Assembly (NCBI GenBank): GCA_035544875.1 | Contig: DASZZP010000086.1 | Location: 1 to 64,000, forward strand | Direction of reading: 5' to 3' | Length of the DNA: 64,000 nucleotides | Source: JASLEW01 sp035544875 | Lineage (GTDB): Bacteria > Acidobacteriota > Thermoanaerobaculia > Multivoradales > UBA5704 | Part shown: piece after piece, positions 8,877 to 17,769 of the stretch | Layout of the letters: each line of letters begins with the position of its first letter | Numbering within the stretch: position 1 is the first letter of the stretch | Position numbers and translations under genes: made by a program | The notes under the pieces: model-generated | What the model was told of the DNA's origin: nothing | The model's input: the letters and a program-made list of their open reading frames with translations, nothing else | Databases searched by the model: none

Positions 8877-11800
8877 TCAGTTCCATTGGCCAGTGGCCAC
8901 GAAGCCGGCCCATCTGGCCGGATTGTCGTCACCTTGTTTGCGGCTGATCTGCAGGCTGCGCAGCGTCGCTTGCCGCATGGCTTCCCGGGTCGACACCCGG
9001 CGCTCGAAGCGGGCGCGATAGAGCTCGCGCATCCACTCGCGTGCATCCTGGTCGTCGATCGACCAGAGGCTCACGACGACGGTCTTCGCGCCCGCGACCT
9101 GGAAAGCGCGGAGGATCCCGACCACTCCTTCTCCCGCACGGACCGTTCCCAGGCCGCTGTCGCAGGCGGAGAGCACCACCCAATCGGCCGCGTGCAGGTC
9201 CAGGTCGAGGATCTCCGCCGCGGTGAGAATGCCGTCGAGGTTGCCGTCGTCGGCCGGCGCCCGACGGTTGGCGCCCGCCAGGACGAGGCCGGCCAGCGGT
9301 TCGAGCTCCTCGGCGCCGGCCGCCTCGCCGAGCGACAGACCGCCAATGCCGCGGACCGCTGGCGGTCGCGCTCCGCAGTGGCCGGCGACGGCAAATCCGT
9401 GAGTGGCGAGGTGCACCAGCCGTTGCCCGTGCACCGCACTCCTAAAGGCCTGCTTGGTCGCTTCCTGGCCTGTCAGCACGGTGAGAGGCGCATTATTCCG
9501 CGGCGAGCGCGGCAGCAGGCGGCGCCAGAGCGTCCTCAGCTCCTCGATCTCCGCGCGGCTGCCGGGCAGGGCAGCAAAAAAGGGCAGACTTCCGGCCGGA
9601 CAGGCTTCGGCGTCCCGCGACGCGACATCGCCGGCGTGCGCGCCGCCGCCGCGCAGGGTGTCTAAGGTCGGCGCTGCCGTCGATGCCACCTGCCATGCGG
9701 CCCGGTCATAGTCGATGCCGCCGACCGCCAGCCACGGTCCGGGACCGCGCGGCGCGGGACGGGCGAGCAGATCGCGTTCCGACGTCAGGGTATGGAATTC
9801 CCAGCCCTCTTCGACGAGGTATCCCCCGCCTGGCGTGGATAGAGCCATCAACGGCACCAGATGCAGGGCGCCGTCCGGAACAACGAAGACTGTCCGGCTG
9901 TCGCCTAGCCGCCGCGCGATCGGGTCCCAGACGGCCTGCCGCAGCGCCAGCCCCGCCTGCCTCCGGGCTGCCGCATCGCCATGCGGGCTCAGGATCGCAT
10001 TGCGCCACTGCTGGATCAGCCAGTCGATTTCCAGCACCGTGCCCAGGCGCACGGCGCTAGGCGGGGTTGAACGGTTCAGGACGAAGGCCAGGTAGGCGTC
10101 ACCCCCTGGCGGCCGTCGATACTGGAAGAACGCGACCAGGGCGGCGCCGGCGGGTAGGCGCTGGCGCAGCTTGGCGAGAGTGATCCGGCCGGTGGCGGAG
10201 CCTGGGAGAAGATGCCGGAGCCTCGCCGCCATCGTCTCCTCCGCCGCCCGCAGCTCGCGCCGCGAGGCTTGGAGCTGGTCGCGGCGCGCTCCCTCCGAGC
10301 TCTCGTTCCGCACCAGCAGGTAGGCGAAGCCTTCGCGGGCCGCGGCGAGCAGCTTGGCCTCGCTGGCCAGCTGTGGATCCGCTGTTGCGCGCAGCAGCCG
10401 CTGGCGGTCGATCTCGGCATTCAGCACCAGCATGCGGCTGCTCGCGGCCACCTGCCAGACTCGCGTTACCGAGTGTGCTCGGAGGGCCGCGTGCTCCGCC
10501 GTCAGGCGCAAGGCCAGGTCGAGGCTCCGGCGGCGGTTGGCGGCAAACACCAGCGCCTGATCGCGGGGAAACGCCTGAACGACGGTCCTCACCTGGGGCA
10601 GCGAGATCTCCTGCGCGAGCAGCGCGTCGTCCAAGGCTCCTGCGGCATCGTTCTGGCGCAGGCGCAGCTCGGCCCGCGTCTGGAGGAGGCTGGCCGCCCA
10701 CGGACTTCGGTCGCCGAAGGCCGGCCCGACTTGCCGGCGCGCATCCTCGAGCGCTCGCAGAGCGGCGGCCGGGGCCGCGGTCACGCGGGCGGCGGTCTCG
10801 GTGGCCCGCAGCAGCAGCGGGCTGCGCTCGCCGAGCGCGGCGAGCTCGCGCAGGCAGCGGTCGGCAAGGCTCCGCGCTCGCTCCTGGTCGCCTTCCTCGA
10901 GCCAGTAGTCGGCAAGCTCCAACATGCTCGCCGCGCGATCGACGTTCGCCGTCCCGCCGAGCGCTCCATCCTGGATGCCCAGCGCCCGCTCCAGCGACGC
11001 GCGTGCACCCGGGGCAGCGCCCATCCGTCGTTGCAAGGCTCCCAAGCGGGTAAGGGAACGGGCCAGGATCAGCTGCAGCTCGACCTGTCCGGGCGCTGGC
11101 TTCGAGCCCAGCGCCGCTTCGCGAATCGCCAGGGCCTCGCGCTCCAGCGCCAGAGCCTCCTCCCACTGGCCGGTGGCTTCGAGCACCGAGGCCAGGCCGC
11201 TGAGGGCGTCGCAATAGCGGAAAGGCTCCTCGCCCAACCAGGCGCGATGGCCAGCGACGCCCTTGCGGTAGTACTCGAGGGCCCGCGGGTAGTCACCAGA
11301 CTGAGAGAGCACCTCACCCAGGAGGAGCTGCGTCGTGGCGAGCCGGCGCGACGGCGGGACGAGGCTTCCGTAGAGCTTCTCCGCCTCCTGCAGCAGCGTG
11401 ATCGCCTGCGGGAGGTCACCGAGACGATAGAGCGTCTCGCCAAGATTGTTGGCGACCCGGCCCTTATCGCCCTCATGTCCCGGCCCCAGCTCGCGGCAGA
11501 GGGCGTGAGCTTCGAGCAGCGTCGCCTTGGCGGCCGCGAGATCGAGCTCCTCCTCGATGCGCGCCCGGGTGACCAGCGCCGTCACCACCATCTCGGGACG
11601 GAGCGGTACCGCCCGGCGCCGCAGGTCGAGCGACTCATCGGCGGCGGCCGACGCCTCGTGGAACCTGCGCTGGTCGAGCAGCAGCGAGCTGAGAGATTCC
11701 AGTGCCGCCGCGATGTCCTCGCTCGTGGTGCCTCGTCCGAGGAAGCGGCGGGAAACCGCCACCGCTTCCTGGTAGAGCTGCAACGCCGCATCGAGCCTGG

Positions 11801-12209
11801 ACAGGTAGTGATAGCTGAGCCCGAGGTTGCGCAGGGATTCGGCGAACGGTGCCGGCTCCTCGGCAACTAGAGCGCGGCGGCATTCCACGACGCGCTCGGC
11901 GAGGGCGACCAGGGCGGGATCGGTCCATGAGAGCCTGCGGCCGCAGGCGGCGCGCAGCTGGTCCAGATCGCCGGCGCGCTGCCGCGGCGGCGTGGTGGCA
12001 CTCTCGTTGATGCCGCGAGCGAGCGCGCCGCACTCGCGCGCCACGGCCCCGGTGTCCAGGGCGGCAAGCCCCTGGATACGAACGCTCAGGCTCTCCGCAA
12101 CCTGCTGGGCGCGCCCGCTGGTCGTCGCCGTGAGCAGCAAGAGGATTCCGCCCAGCCAGGCCGAGATCGCCGGCCGCGCCGGCCGGCGGCGGGGTCTCGG
12201 GCTAGCCAT
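8877..12209 (-). CDS. Secreted TPR-CHAT domain protein (clan CD protease-like)
   Basis: A 1110-residue protein. The N-terminal signal sequence has a basic start and the hydrophobic run WLGGILLLLTA. A long TPR array covers about residues 90-480 (repeated A-LYQEAVAV, A-TLLQEAEKLY, ALALEREALAI units), then a helical linker, then a C-terminal CHAT domain (about 760-1110). The CHAT dyad is visible: His937 in HLATHGF and Cys1016 in LSACDSGLG. CHAT domains are caspase/separase-like proteases or their inactive relatives. ATG at 12209 overlaps the stop of the DUF4384-like gene. Central gene of a five-gene operon; with the metzincin it makes two protease-like proteins exported or controlled together. 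The substrate is unknown. Confidence 0.92.
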   Translation of the reverse strand: MASPRPRRRPARPAISAWLGGILLLLTATTSGRAQQVAESLSVRIQGLAALDTGAVARECGALARGINESATTPPRQRAGDLDQLRAACGRRLSWTDPALVALAERVVECRRALVAEEPAPFAESLRNLGLSYHYLSRLDAALQLYQEAVAVSRRFLGRGTTSEDIAAALESLSSLLLDQRRFHEASAAADESLDLRRRAVPLRPEMVVTALVTRARIEEELDLAAAKATLLEAHALCRELGPGHEGDKGRVANNLGETLYRLGDLPQAITLLQEAEKLYGSLVPPSRRLATTQLLLGEVLSQSGDYPRALEYYRKGVAGHRAWLGEEPFRYCDALSGLASVLEATGQWEEALALEREALAIREAALGSKPAPGQVELQLILARSLTRLGALQRRMGAAPGARASLERALGIQDGALGGTANVDRAASMLELADYWLEEGDQERARSLADRCLRELAALGERSPLLLRATETAARVTAAPAAALRALEDARRQVGPAFGDRSPWAASLLQTRAELRLRQNDAAGALDDALLAQEISLPQVRTVVQAFPRDQALVFAANRRRSLDLALRLTAEHAALRAHSVTRVWQVAASSRMLVLNAEIDRQRLLRATADPQLASEAKLLAAAREGFAYLLVRNESSEGARRDQLQASRRELRAAEETMAARLRHLLPGSATGRITLAKLRQRLPAGAALVAFFQYRRPPGGDAYLAFVLNRSTPPSAVRLGTVLEIDWLIQQWRNAILSPHGDAAARRQAGLALRQAVWDPIARRLGDSRTVFVVPDGALHLVPLMALSTPGGGYLVEEGWEFHTLTSERDLLARPAPRGPGPWLAVGGIDYDRAAWQVASTAAPTLDTLRGGGAHAGDVASRDAEACPAGSLPFFAALPGSRAEIEELRTLWRRLLPRSPRNNAPLTVLTGQEATKQAFRSAVHGQRLVHLATHGFAVAGHCGARPPAVRGIGGLSLGEAAGAEELEPLAGLVLAGANRRAPADDGNLDGILTAAEILDLDLHAADWVVLSACDSGLGTVRAGEGVVGILRAFQVAGAKTVVVSLWSIDDQDAREWMRELYRARFERRVSTREAMRQATLRSLQISRKQGDDNPARWAGFVATGQWN

Positions 12210-12834
12210 GGTCCGCCGCGCCCACCAGGTTGAAGTCCAGCAGCCACCCTTCCTCGCCGGACGGCTGCGCCCGCCAGGAGCTGGCATGAGGACCGCGTGG
12301 ACCTCCGCTCGCGCTAAGGTCGACGAGGCTCAGCCCCTCCAGCCAGCGGCCGGCGTCGCTGCCCAAGGGCGCCGCGCAGGGCGGCGTGCCGGCAGCCGCC
12401 TGCACCGCCTCGTCGAGAGTGGCGGCGGGCCGCGCGCAGGCCAGCACCAGCAGGTGTTCGTCGGCGGTCGCCGCGCGCACCGGCCAGAAGGTCTCCCGCC
12501 CCAGCAGCGGCGGGGGCAGCCGGTGGCGCAGTCGGCCGGCGAGCGGCCGGCTCCGGCCCCAGCCACGGCACGGGTAGAGGATCTGTCGCTCGCCGCGGGC
12601 GTCCCGGTTGAGGAGGTAGACGTAGAGGGTCCGGCGCGGAATGACGGTCAGGTACAGCTCGTCTCCGGCCGCCACGAGGTCGCCGGCGACCAGCTCGACC
12701 GGCGGCCGTGCGCGCTTCCAGAGCCGGGCCTCGAGCTGCGGCGCCGACCCCGGCCCCGGCGCGCAGCCGGCGCACAGCCAACCCGCCGCTAGCGCCGCCA
12801 GCAGGCCGGCGGCAAACCGCCGCTGCGCTCTCAA
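12202..12834 (-). CDS. DUF4384-like lipoprotein
   Basis: A 210-residue protein. TTG was chosen as start because it overlaps the upstream stop (TTGA) and is preceded by GAGGGGGG. A hydrophobic N-terminus ends in a lipobox-like CAGC (C24). The body has the pattern of DUF4384: GDELYLTVIPRRTLYVYLLNRD, then ILYPC, RLPPPLLGRE and LLVLACARPAATLDEAV. DUF4384 domains often accompany CHAT, caspase and kinase proteins in bacteria. The stop overlaps the CHAT start (ATGGCTAG), so the stoichiometry is likely coupled. Probably a surface-anchored partner of the CHAT protein. Confidence 0.72.
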   Translation of the reverse strand: MRAQRRFAAGLLAALAAGWLCAGCAPGPGSAPQLEARLWKRARPPVELVAGDLVAAGDELYLTVIPRRTLYVYLLNRDARGERQILYPCRGWGRSRPLAGRLRHRLPPPLLGRETFWPVRAATADEHLLVLACARPAATLDEAVQAAAGTPPCAAPLGSDAGRWLEGLSLVDLSASGGPRGPHASSWRAQPSGEEGWLLDFNLVGAADHG

Positions 12835-15044
12835 GTGCCCCCCTCGAGGCCGAGCAGCCGCTCGACCTCTGCCTGATCGATGTGCCGAGCGCAAAACGCC
12901 TGCATGATCTTGCGCCGGCAGACCGCTATCAGGCGGCCGACGGCAGCGCTCTTGGCGATGTCCGGCGGGGCCTCCTTCACCTGGGTGAGCAGGTAGTCGA
13001 TCTCGCTGGTGGTAAGCCAGCTGTCGTCGTCGATGAGGCCGGCGGCCTGCACCAGGTCGGTGCTCGCGAGCCGCCGTGCCTCGAGCGGGGCCAGGCTGGG
13101 CCTCAGCTCCTGAACCTCCAGTGAGTCCCGAAGAATCTTGACCGCCGCCGTGAGCCGCTTGTTGACGACGGCGCTGGCGCCATCGGGCGAAACACGCAAG
13201 ATCAGGAGGAGGGTTACGTCCTCGGAGGCCAGCAACTCGATTGCAGCGTGCTGGTGGCGCCTGTTCTCTGGCGCCTCGATCAGCACATCGCAATGCGTCG
13301 CGCTCCGTGCGACCCCACCCGGGGCCACCCATATCGCCTCGAGCTCGACCCGGTAGACGCCAGGCGCGGGAAACAGCGCGCCTTCCGGTCCCCGCCAGAG
13401 CGTCTCGCCATGGAACAGCGACCGCCGCGGATCGAGATCGGCCACGCTCTGATAGTCGAGTGGGGCCACCGCCGAGAAGGAGCGGACCTGACCGTTGGGC
13501 GCGATGACCCGACCGGCCACCGACCCGTCCGCAAGGCTCAACCGCGCCGGCCCCGGCAGCTTGACGCCGTCCTGAATGTTAGTCAGGCGCAGCTCGAGCC
13601 TCATCGGGGCTCCCATCGGCAGGACCCGGCGCAGCGGCGTGACGGTCAGCTGAAGTTGAGATCCGACATCGGTCACGATGTCGGTGTCGGGCACGGGAGC
13701 AGCCAGATACCCCACACCGTAGGGCACTGCCTTGGGACGCACAAAGTTGTCCGGGTGGTGGCGCAGACGCACCTCGTCCGGAGTATGGTAGCTGACCGGC
13801 AGATTGTCCGGAAAGGGCGGCTGGTCAGCGGCTGCACGGAGGGCGAAGTAGACCAGCTCCTGCATGAACCCGCTGCCGGTGAAGCGATGAAAGAGGCCCA
13901 TCGCGTGCCCCAGCTCGTGCATGAAATTGAAGAACGCCGCCCGCGGCACGTTCTTGAGCATCTGACCCTGCGCCGGGCCGAACCGCGCATCCGCCGGGAA
14001 CTTGGCATCGGCCGCGACCAACAGCCCTTCGCGCGGAATCAGGTCGGTATCGAGGGCTCCACCGTCGTACATCTTGCCAAAGCCGTAGACTTCCGCGGAG
14101 TCGAAACGCGGCACCACCAGAGCTGAATAGACCCAGGCGTCGTCGAAACTCACCGGCTCTTCCAGTACGGTCATGAAGGCATGAAGATCCTTCGCTTCCC
14201 ACACCGCGGCGTTCACCGGCGCCGTGATGGGGGCATGGACGTTGATCTTCCAGTCGAGCTTCGCGAATACGCTCTTCACGTCGTCGCCCTGGCCGTTCGA
14301 CGTAGGTGCAGTGAGGCCGGGAGCCGTCGCGATGGCGATGCTCGCCTCGCGCAGGTAAGGGGAGATCCAGCCGATCTGGAGATCCGCCACCTTCGTTGGC
14401 AGATTGTTATAGACCTCGCCGATCAGGTATGGCCGTGGGCGGGGCTGCCTCCAAGCTGGCGGGATCTCCGTCGGCTTGGCTCGGTGGAGCGTGGCGGTCA
14501 GGATCGGCGCTGGATTCCAGGCGAACTTCTTGGCGTCGAACTGGAAGCACGCGAGCTTCAGCTCGACTTGGCCGTCACGAAGGAGGGTGACGCTCTGGAC
14601 GGTGAAATAGAAAGCGTAGTCCTGTCGCCGAAAGATGGGAATCTCGACCGGCGGAGAAGGGGGAGTCAAGGGCGGCGGATCCGCTGTCCCCGCCTCTGTC
14701 CAGGGATGGCGCTGGACGTATAGGTCGCCGCTCGCGCGCACGCTGCCGGGCTCGACCTTCTTTTTGCCGGCAACCGCGTCGGCGCTGCACTTCTCGACTC
14801 GCAGGGTTCCGACATACCTCATGTCCCAGCCGCGGAGAACCGGGTAGATGGCCAGGTTGGGATCGACGTCGTCGGCGTAGCGTGGAACCACCTGTATGAG
14901 CCAGCACCCGGGGGTGAGAAGCTGGGCGGTGGGCGGGCCCGTTTGCAAGCGGCTGCGCGGCTGCTTCTGGCCAGCCTGCCGCCGCACCGGTGGGATGATT
15001 GGCGGCGGCGGCGGTGTCGCCAAGTCATCGTTGAGATACCACAC
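12831..15044 (-). CDS. Metzincin-type zinc metalloprotease
   Basis: A 737-residue protein with the metzincin zinc motif HELGHAMGLFH (H376, E377, H380, H386), predicting a Zn endopeptidase with Glu as general base. The N-terminal part (about 1-330) and the part after the catalytic region (about 480-640, beta-rich, Ig-like) match no family I recognise. The last 100 residues are helical. GTG at 15044 has a perfect AAGGAGGT 4 bases upstream and was taken as start. An in-frame TTG at 15167 would add 41 residues that look protein-like, so the start is uncertain. No classical signal peptide is visible from either start. First gene of the CHAT operon; its stop overlaps the next start by TTGA. Confidence 0.85.
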   Translation of the reverse strand: MWYLNDDLATPPPPPIIPPVRRQAGQKQPRSRLQTGPPTAQLLTPGCWLIQVVPRYADDVDPNLAIYPVLRGWDMRYVGTLRVEKCSADAVAGKKKVEPGSVRASGDLYVQRHPWTEAGTADPPPLTPPSPPVEIPIFRRQDYAFYFTVQSVTLLRDGQVELKLACFQFDAKKFAWNPAPILTATLHRAKPTEIPPAWRQPRPRPYLIGEVYNNLPTKVADLQIGWISPYLREASIAIATAPGLTAPTSNGQGDDVKSVFAKLDWKINVHAPITAPVNAAVWEAKDLHAFMTVLEEPVSFDDAWVYSALVVPRFDSAEVYGFGKMYDGGALDTDLIPREGLLVAADAKFPADARFGPAQGQMLKNVPRAAFFNFMHELGHAMGLFHRFTGSGFMQELVYFALRAAADQPPFPDNLPVSYHTPDEVRLRHHPDNFVRPKAVPYGVGYLAAPVPDTDIVTDVGSQLQLTVTPLRRVLPMGAPMRLELRLTNIQDGVKLPGPARLSLADGSVAGRVIAPNGQVRSFSAVAPLDYQSVADLDPRRSLFHGETLWRGPEGALFPAPGVYRVELEAIWVAPGGVARSATHCDVLIEAPENRRHQHAAIELLASEDVTLLLILRVSPDGASAVVNKRLTAAVKILRDSLEVQELRPSLAPLEARRLASTDLVQAAGLIDDDSWLTTSEIDYLLTQVKEAPPDIAKSAAVGRLIAVCRRKIMQAFCARHIDQAEVERLLGLEGGT

Positions 15045-15380
15045 CGCGACCTCCTTGGCCGGATCCCGCAGACGGAGTGTGGTCCACGATCGCTGGCTCA
15101 GCGCGACAAAACTCGTCCTACTTCGTAGACGGACTTGCCGCTCTCTTTCCCGAGGGAGACTCCACAAATGTTACCACTTTCGCAGAGCGAGCGTGTCAAG
15201 GCCACAGGCCCGATAGGCCCGATGGCTCCGACGGCCGAGAGCTCATTGGGATGCGAAGATAGGAGTGCGGTCCTGTGCAAATCCTGCGACTAGCAACGAC
15301 GGGGAAAGGCTCTGCCGACGTGGGCGAGGAAGGGTGGCGCCGGCAGTGCCGCCGGCGGGTTCGACTGCTCCTGGATACGG

Positions 15381-15671
15381 TCAGCGCAGGTGCATCGTCG
15401 GCCAGACCTGCTGGCTGCGGCGGATGCAGATCTTGAGATCGGTCACGGCCTGCGGCGGCATCTTGCCGGCGAGCAGGCGCTCGACCCGCTGGATCGTCTG
15501 GCCCACCCGCCCCAGCATTTCCGTCGGGGTCCGCCAAGCGGTCTCGAAGGCCGCTTGGCGCAGCTCGCCGGCCGCGTCCTCGAAGCCCGCCTCGCGCAGC
15601 GTGTTGATGGCCCGCGCCAGACTGCCGAAGAAATCGTCCTGGTTGTGGTGCTTCGTCCGCAGGCTTCCCAT
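15381..15671 (-). CDS. Small conserved-type helical protein, function unknown
   Basis: A 96-residue, mostly helical protein (SLARAINTLREAGFEDAAGE, then MLGRVGQTIQRVERLL, ending IRRSQQVWPTMHLR). No signal peptide, cysteines or known domain. ATG start with modest upstream purines. It lies between the metallophosphoesterase and the metzincin operon on the same strand, with 109 and 336 bp spacers, so it may be transcribed alone. Codon bias matches its neighbours, which supports expression. Confidence 0.5.
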   Translation of the reverse strand: MGSLRTKHHNQDDFFGSLARAINTLREAGFEDAAGELRQAAFETAWRTPTEMLGRVGQTIQRVERLLAGKMPPQAVTDLKICIRRSQQVWPTMHLR

Positions 15672-15777
15672 TCGTTCTTCGCCCGTCCCCGCGTTCCTCG
15701 ATCGCCGACCAGAGCCTGGGCAGTCTGCCTCAACCGGTAGCGGGCTTGCAAGCCCTCGCGAGGCCGGCTCGGCTGCC

Positions 15778-16614
15778 TCAATCGCGCGCCGCTGGCGGGC
15801 CGGGCAGGATCTCCCTCAGGTAGGTCTCGAGCGGCCGGCGGGGGTCCCAGTTCTGCGGATAGCCGAACGAAACCTCCTCGCAGCGCACGCCGTCGCGGAG
15901 CTGAGAGGAACGGATATGGAGGTGGCCGTAGACCACCGCGTGGGCGTTGAAACGCCAGTGCCAATCCTCGGTGCGGCGGGTGCCGCACCAGATCGAGAAG
16001 CGGGGAATGCGGGGCAGCACCGCGAGGTCGTATCGCGGCGGAAAGTGGTTGACCAGCACCAGCGGTGCCTGAGCGGCGGCCGCCTCGAGCAGCTTCTCGG
16101 CGGCGGCACAGCGCTGCGCGCACCAGGCGGGCTTGCTGGCGAAAGGGTCGGGATGGAGGAGGACCTCGTCGGAGCAGAGGAGGTTGTCCTCGGCCGCCCA
16201 GGCGATCGCCTCCTCCTGCGGCACCTCGTCGGGCCGGAAGCTGTAGTCGTAGAGCAGGAAGAGCAGGGCCAGGATGCAGCGCGGTCCCTCGCCCGGCCAG
16301 ACCACGAAGGGGTCTTCTGGAGTGAGCACGCCGCGGCCGCGGCAGAGGGCCACCAGGCGCTGGTACTGGGCCTCGCCGCGCGCCCCGCCGCCGGAGCGCC
16401 CCGGCACCGTCCACAGCTCGTGGTTGCCGGGCACCCACAGGAGCCGTGCGAAGCGGCGCTCGAGGATCGAGAAGGCGAAGCGGAGGTGGTCCTCGGTCTC
16501 GCCCACGTCGCCGGCCAGGATCAGCCAGTCGTCGAGGTGGGGCGGCAGTGCCGCCAGCGCCCGCCGGTTCTCCTCGTAGCGCAGATGGAGATCGGCGATG
16601 GCATAGAGCTTCAT
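15778..16614 (-). CDS. Calcineurin-like metallophosphoesterase
   Basis: A 278-residue two-metal phosphoesterase. The metal-binding blocks appear in order: ADLHL near the N-terminus (D-x-H), ILAGDVGE, WVPGNHELW, LVNHFPPR and VYGHLHI. The ATG at 16614 begins MKLYAIADLH, exactly where the family starts; upstream in-frame codons overlap the next gene. Substrate (nucleotide, phosphoprotein or other phosphodiester) not determinable. It follows the S51-like peptidase gene by 22 bp on the same strand, so the two probably share a transcript. Confidence 0.87.
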   Translation of the reverse strand: MKLYAIADLHLRYEENRRALAALPPHLDDWLILAGDVGETEDHLRFAFSILERRFARLLWVPGNHELWTVPGRSGGGARGEAQYQRLVALCRGRGVLTPEDPFVVWPGEGPRCILALLFLLYDYSFRPDEVPQEEAIAWAAEDNLLCSDEVLLHPDPFASKPAWCAQRCAAAEKLLEAAAAQAPLVLVNHFPPRYDLAVLPRIPRFSIWCGTRRTEDWHWRFNAHAVVYGHLHIRSSQLRDGVRCEEVSFGYPQNWDPRRPLETYLREILPGPPAARD

Positions 16615-16636
16615 GGCTCCGCCGGGCGGCTCGGCG

Positions 16637-17605
16637 TCAGTTGACCGGCTCCCCGCCGCGGCCGGAGCGGCCACGCGGCAGAGTCACCCCCGGCCGCCGC
16701 GCGGGGTCGCCGTCGGGAGCCCGGTCGCCGATCTCGCCCGCGCTCTCGCCCTGAATGCCGCGATGGATCTCGATCACCCCATCGGGACCGATCGTATAGG
16801 GACGCTCCAGGGGCGCCGGCTCCTCATCGCGCGCCGGTGCCGTCGGGGAGCTGCGGGAAGCACCGATCCGCGCCGTGGCATCCGGGCTTGCGTGGCCGGG
16901 CTGGCTGCCGGAGTCGCCACGGCCGCCCGGCCCGCCGGGGAACAGCAGCGCCTGATGGCTGCCCGATTCGTCGACCGTCATCTCGACCACCGGAGCGCGG
17001 ACCGGCTCGACCGAGTAGTCGGGGTGGTAGAGGGCGCCGCCGCCGCCTGGCACGCCGAGGCCGCGGGCGTGTTCCCCGGCCCCGGCAACCGCTCGCTGCA
17101 GGCGCGCCCAGCCCGGCTCGCCATGGGCGTCGACCACGAACGGCACCACCCGCAAAGCATCGAAGAGACCCTCGCCATCGTCGCTCCACCCCTTGAGGCC
17201 GAGCTGCACGGCGCCGGCTGAGACGCCGATCAGCAGCGCCCCGCCGTAGTAGCGTTCGATGATCCTCGCCGGCAACCCCGCGGCCTGGAACGCTTCCCAA
17301 CCGCGCTGCACGCTTCCGCCGGCGAGCAAGATCAGATCGGCCTCGGCGAGGAACGCCAGCTCCGCGGGCTCGGGCGAGGCGCGGATCATGCGGCAGCGGC
17401 GGATGCCGACCTGTTCCATGGCGGCGACGAAGAGCTCGTAGAACTCGGGCGCGTCGCCATTGGAGGCGCCCAGGTAGGCGGCGTTGAGCTCGCGGCTGTT
17501 GGCATCCGCGGCGAGCAGAGTGCGGGCGCGCTCGAGGAACAGCGCATCGTTCTCGCGCCAGAACAGGAGCTGGCTGTCGCCCAGCAGGAAAACCGGCTTG
17601 ATCAT
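16637..17605 (-). CDS. Peptidase S51 / type 1 glutamine amidotransferase-like protein
   Basis: A 322-residue protein with the S51 nucleophile elbow GVSAGAV (Ser) after LLAGGSVQRGW, and an upstream NAAYLGASNGD strand, as in cyanophycinase/dipeptidase E relatives. The candidate catalytic His is in ALYHPDYSVEP. The last 100 residues are Gly/Pro/Arg-rich and unlike the family, possibly a low-complexity tail. ATG at 17605 gives MIKPVFLLGDSQLLFW, the expected first beta strand. Likely cleaves small acidic or isopeptide-linked peptides. Transcribed ahead of the metallophosphoesterase and divergent from the LOG gene. Confidence 0.8.
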   Translation of the reverse strand: MIKPVFLLGDSQLLFWRENDALFLERARTLLAADANSRELNAAYLGASNGDAPEFYELFVAAMEQVGIRRCRMIRASPEPAELAFLAEADLILLAGGSVQRGWEAFQAAGLPARIIERYYGGALLIGVSAGAVQLGLKGWSDDGEGLFDALRVVPFVVDAHGEPGWARLQRAVAGAGEHARGLGVPGGGGALYHPDYSVEPVRAPVVEMTVDESGSHQALLFPGGPGGRGDSGSQPGHASPDATARIGASRSSPTAPARDEEPAPLERPYTIGPDGVIEIHRGIQGESAGEIGDRAPDGDPARRPGVTLPRGRSGRGGEPVN

Positions 17606-17769
17606 CGGCACCCGATCGCACCTCGCGACCCGCGGAGAGCCCCAACGATACCGGAATTGCGCCACCCGGCACAGCGCCCGCCCGGCGCCACCGACGCAAC
17701 TACCGCCGCAAAGGAGCGGTGCCAGGCCTGCCCGGCAGCCCGCGTTAGCCGGCTGATAGACTGCCGGCG

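Noticed and set aside
15168..15199. TTGACA and TAACAT on the minus strand as a promoter for the metzincin operon
   Set aside because: The spacer is 20 bp, too long for a standard sigma-70 promoter. It stays a weak possibility only.
15290..15380. GGTTCGAC-like T-loop sequence considered as a tRNA gene
   Set aside because: No acceptor stem, D-arm or anticodon arm could be assembled around it.
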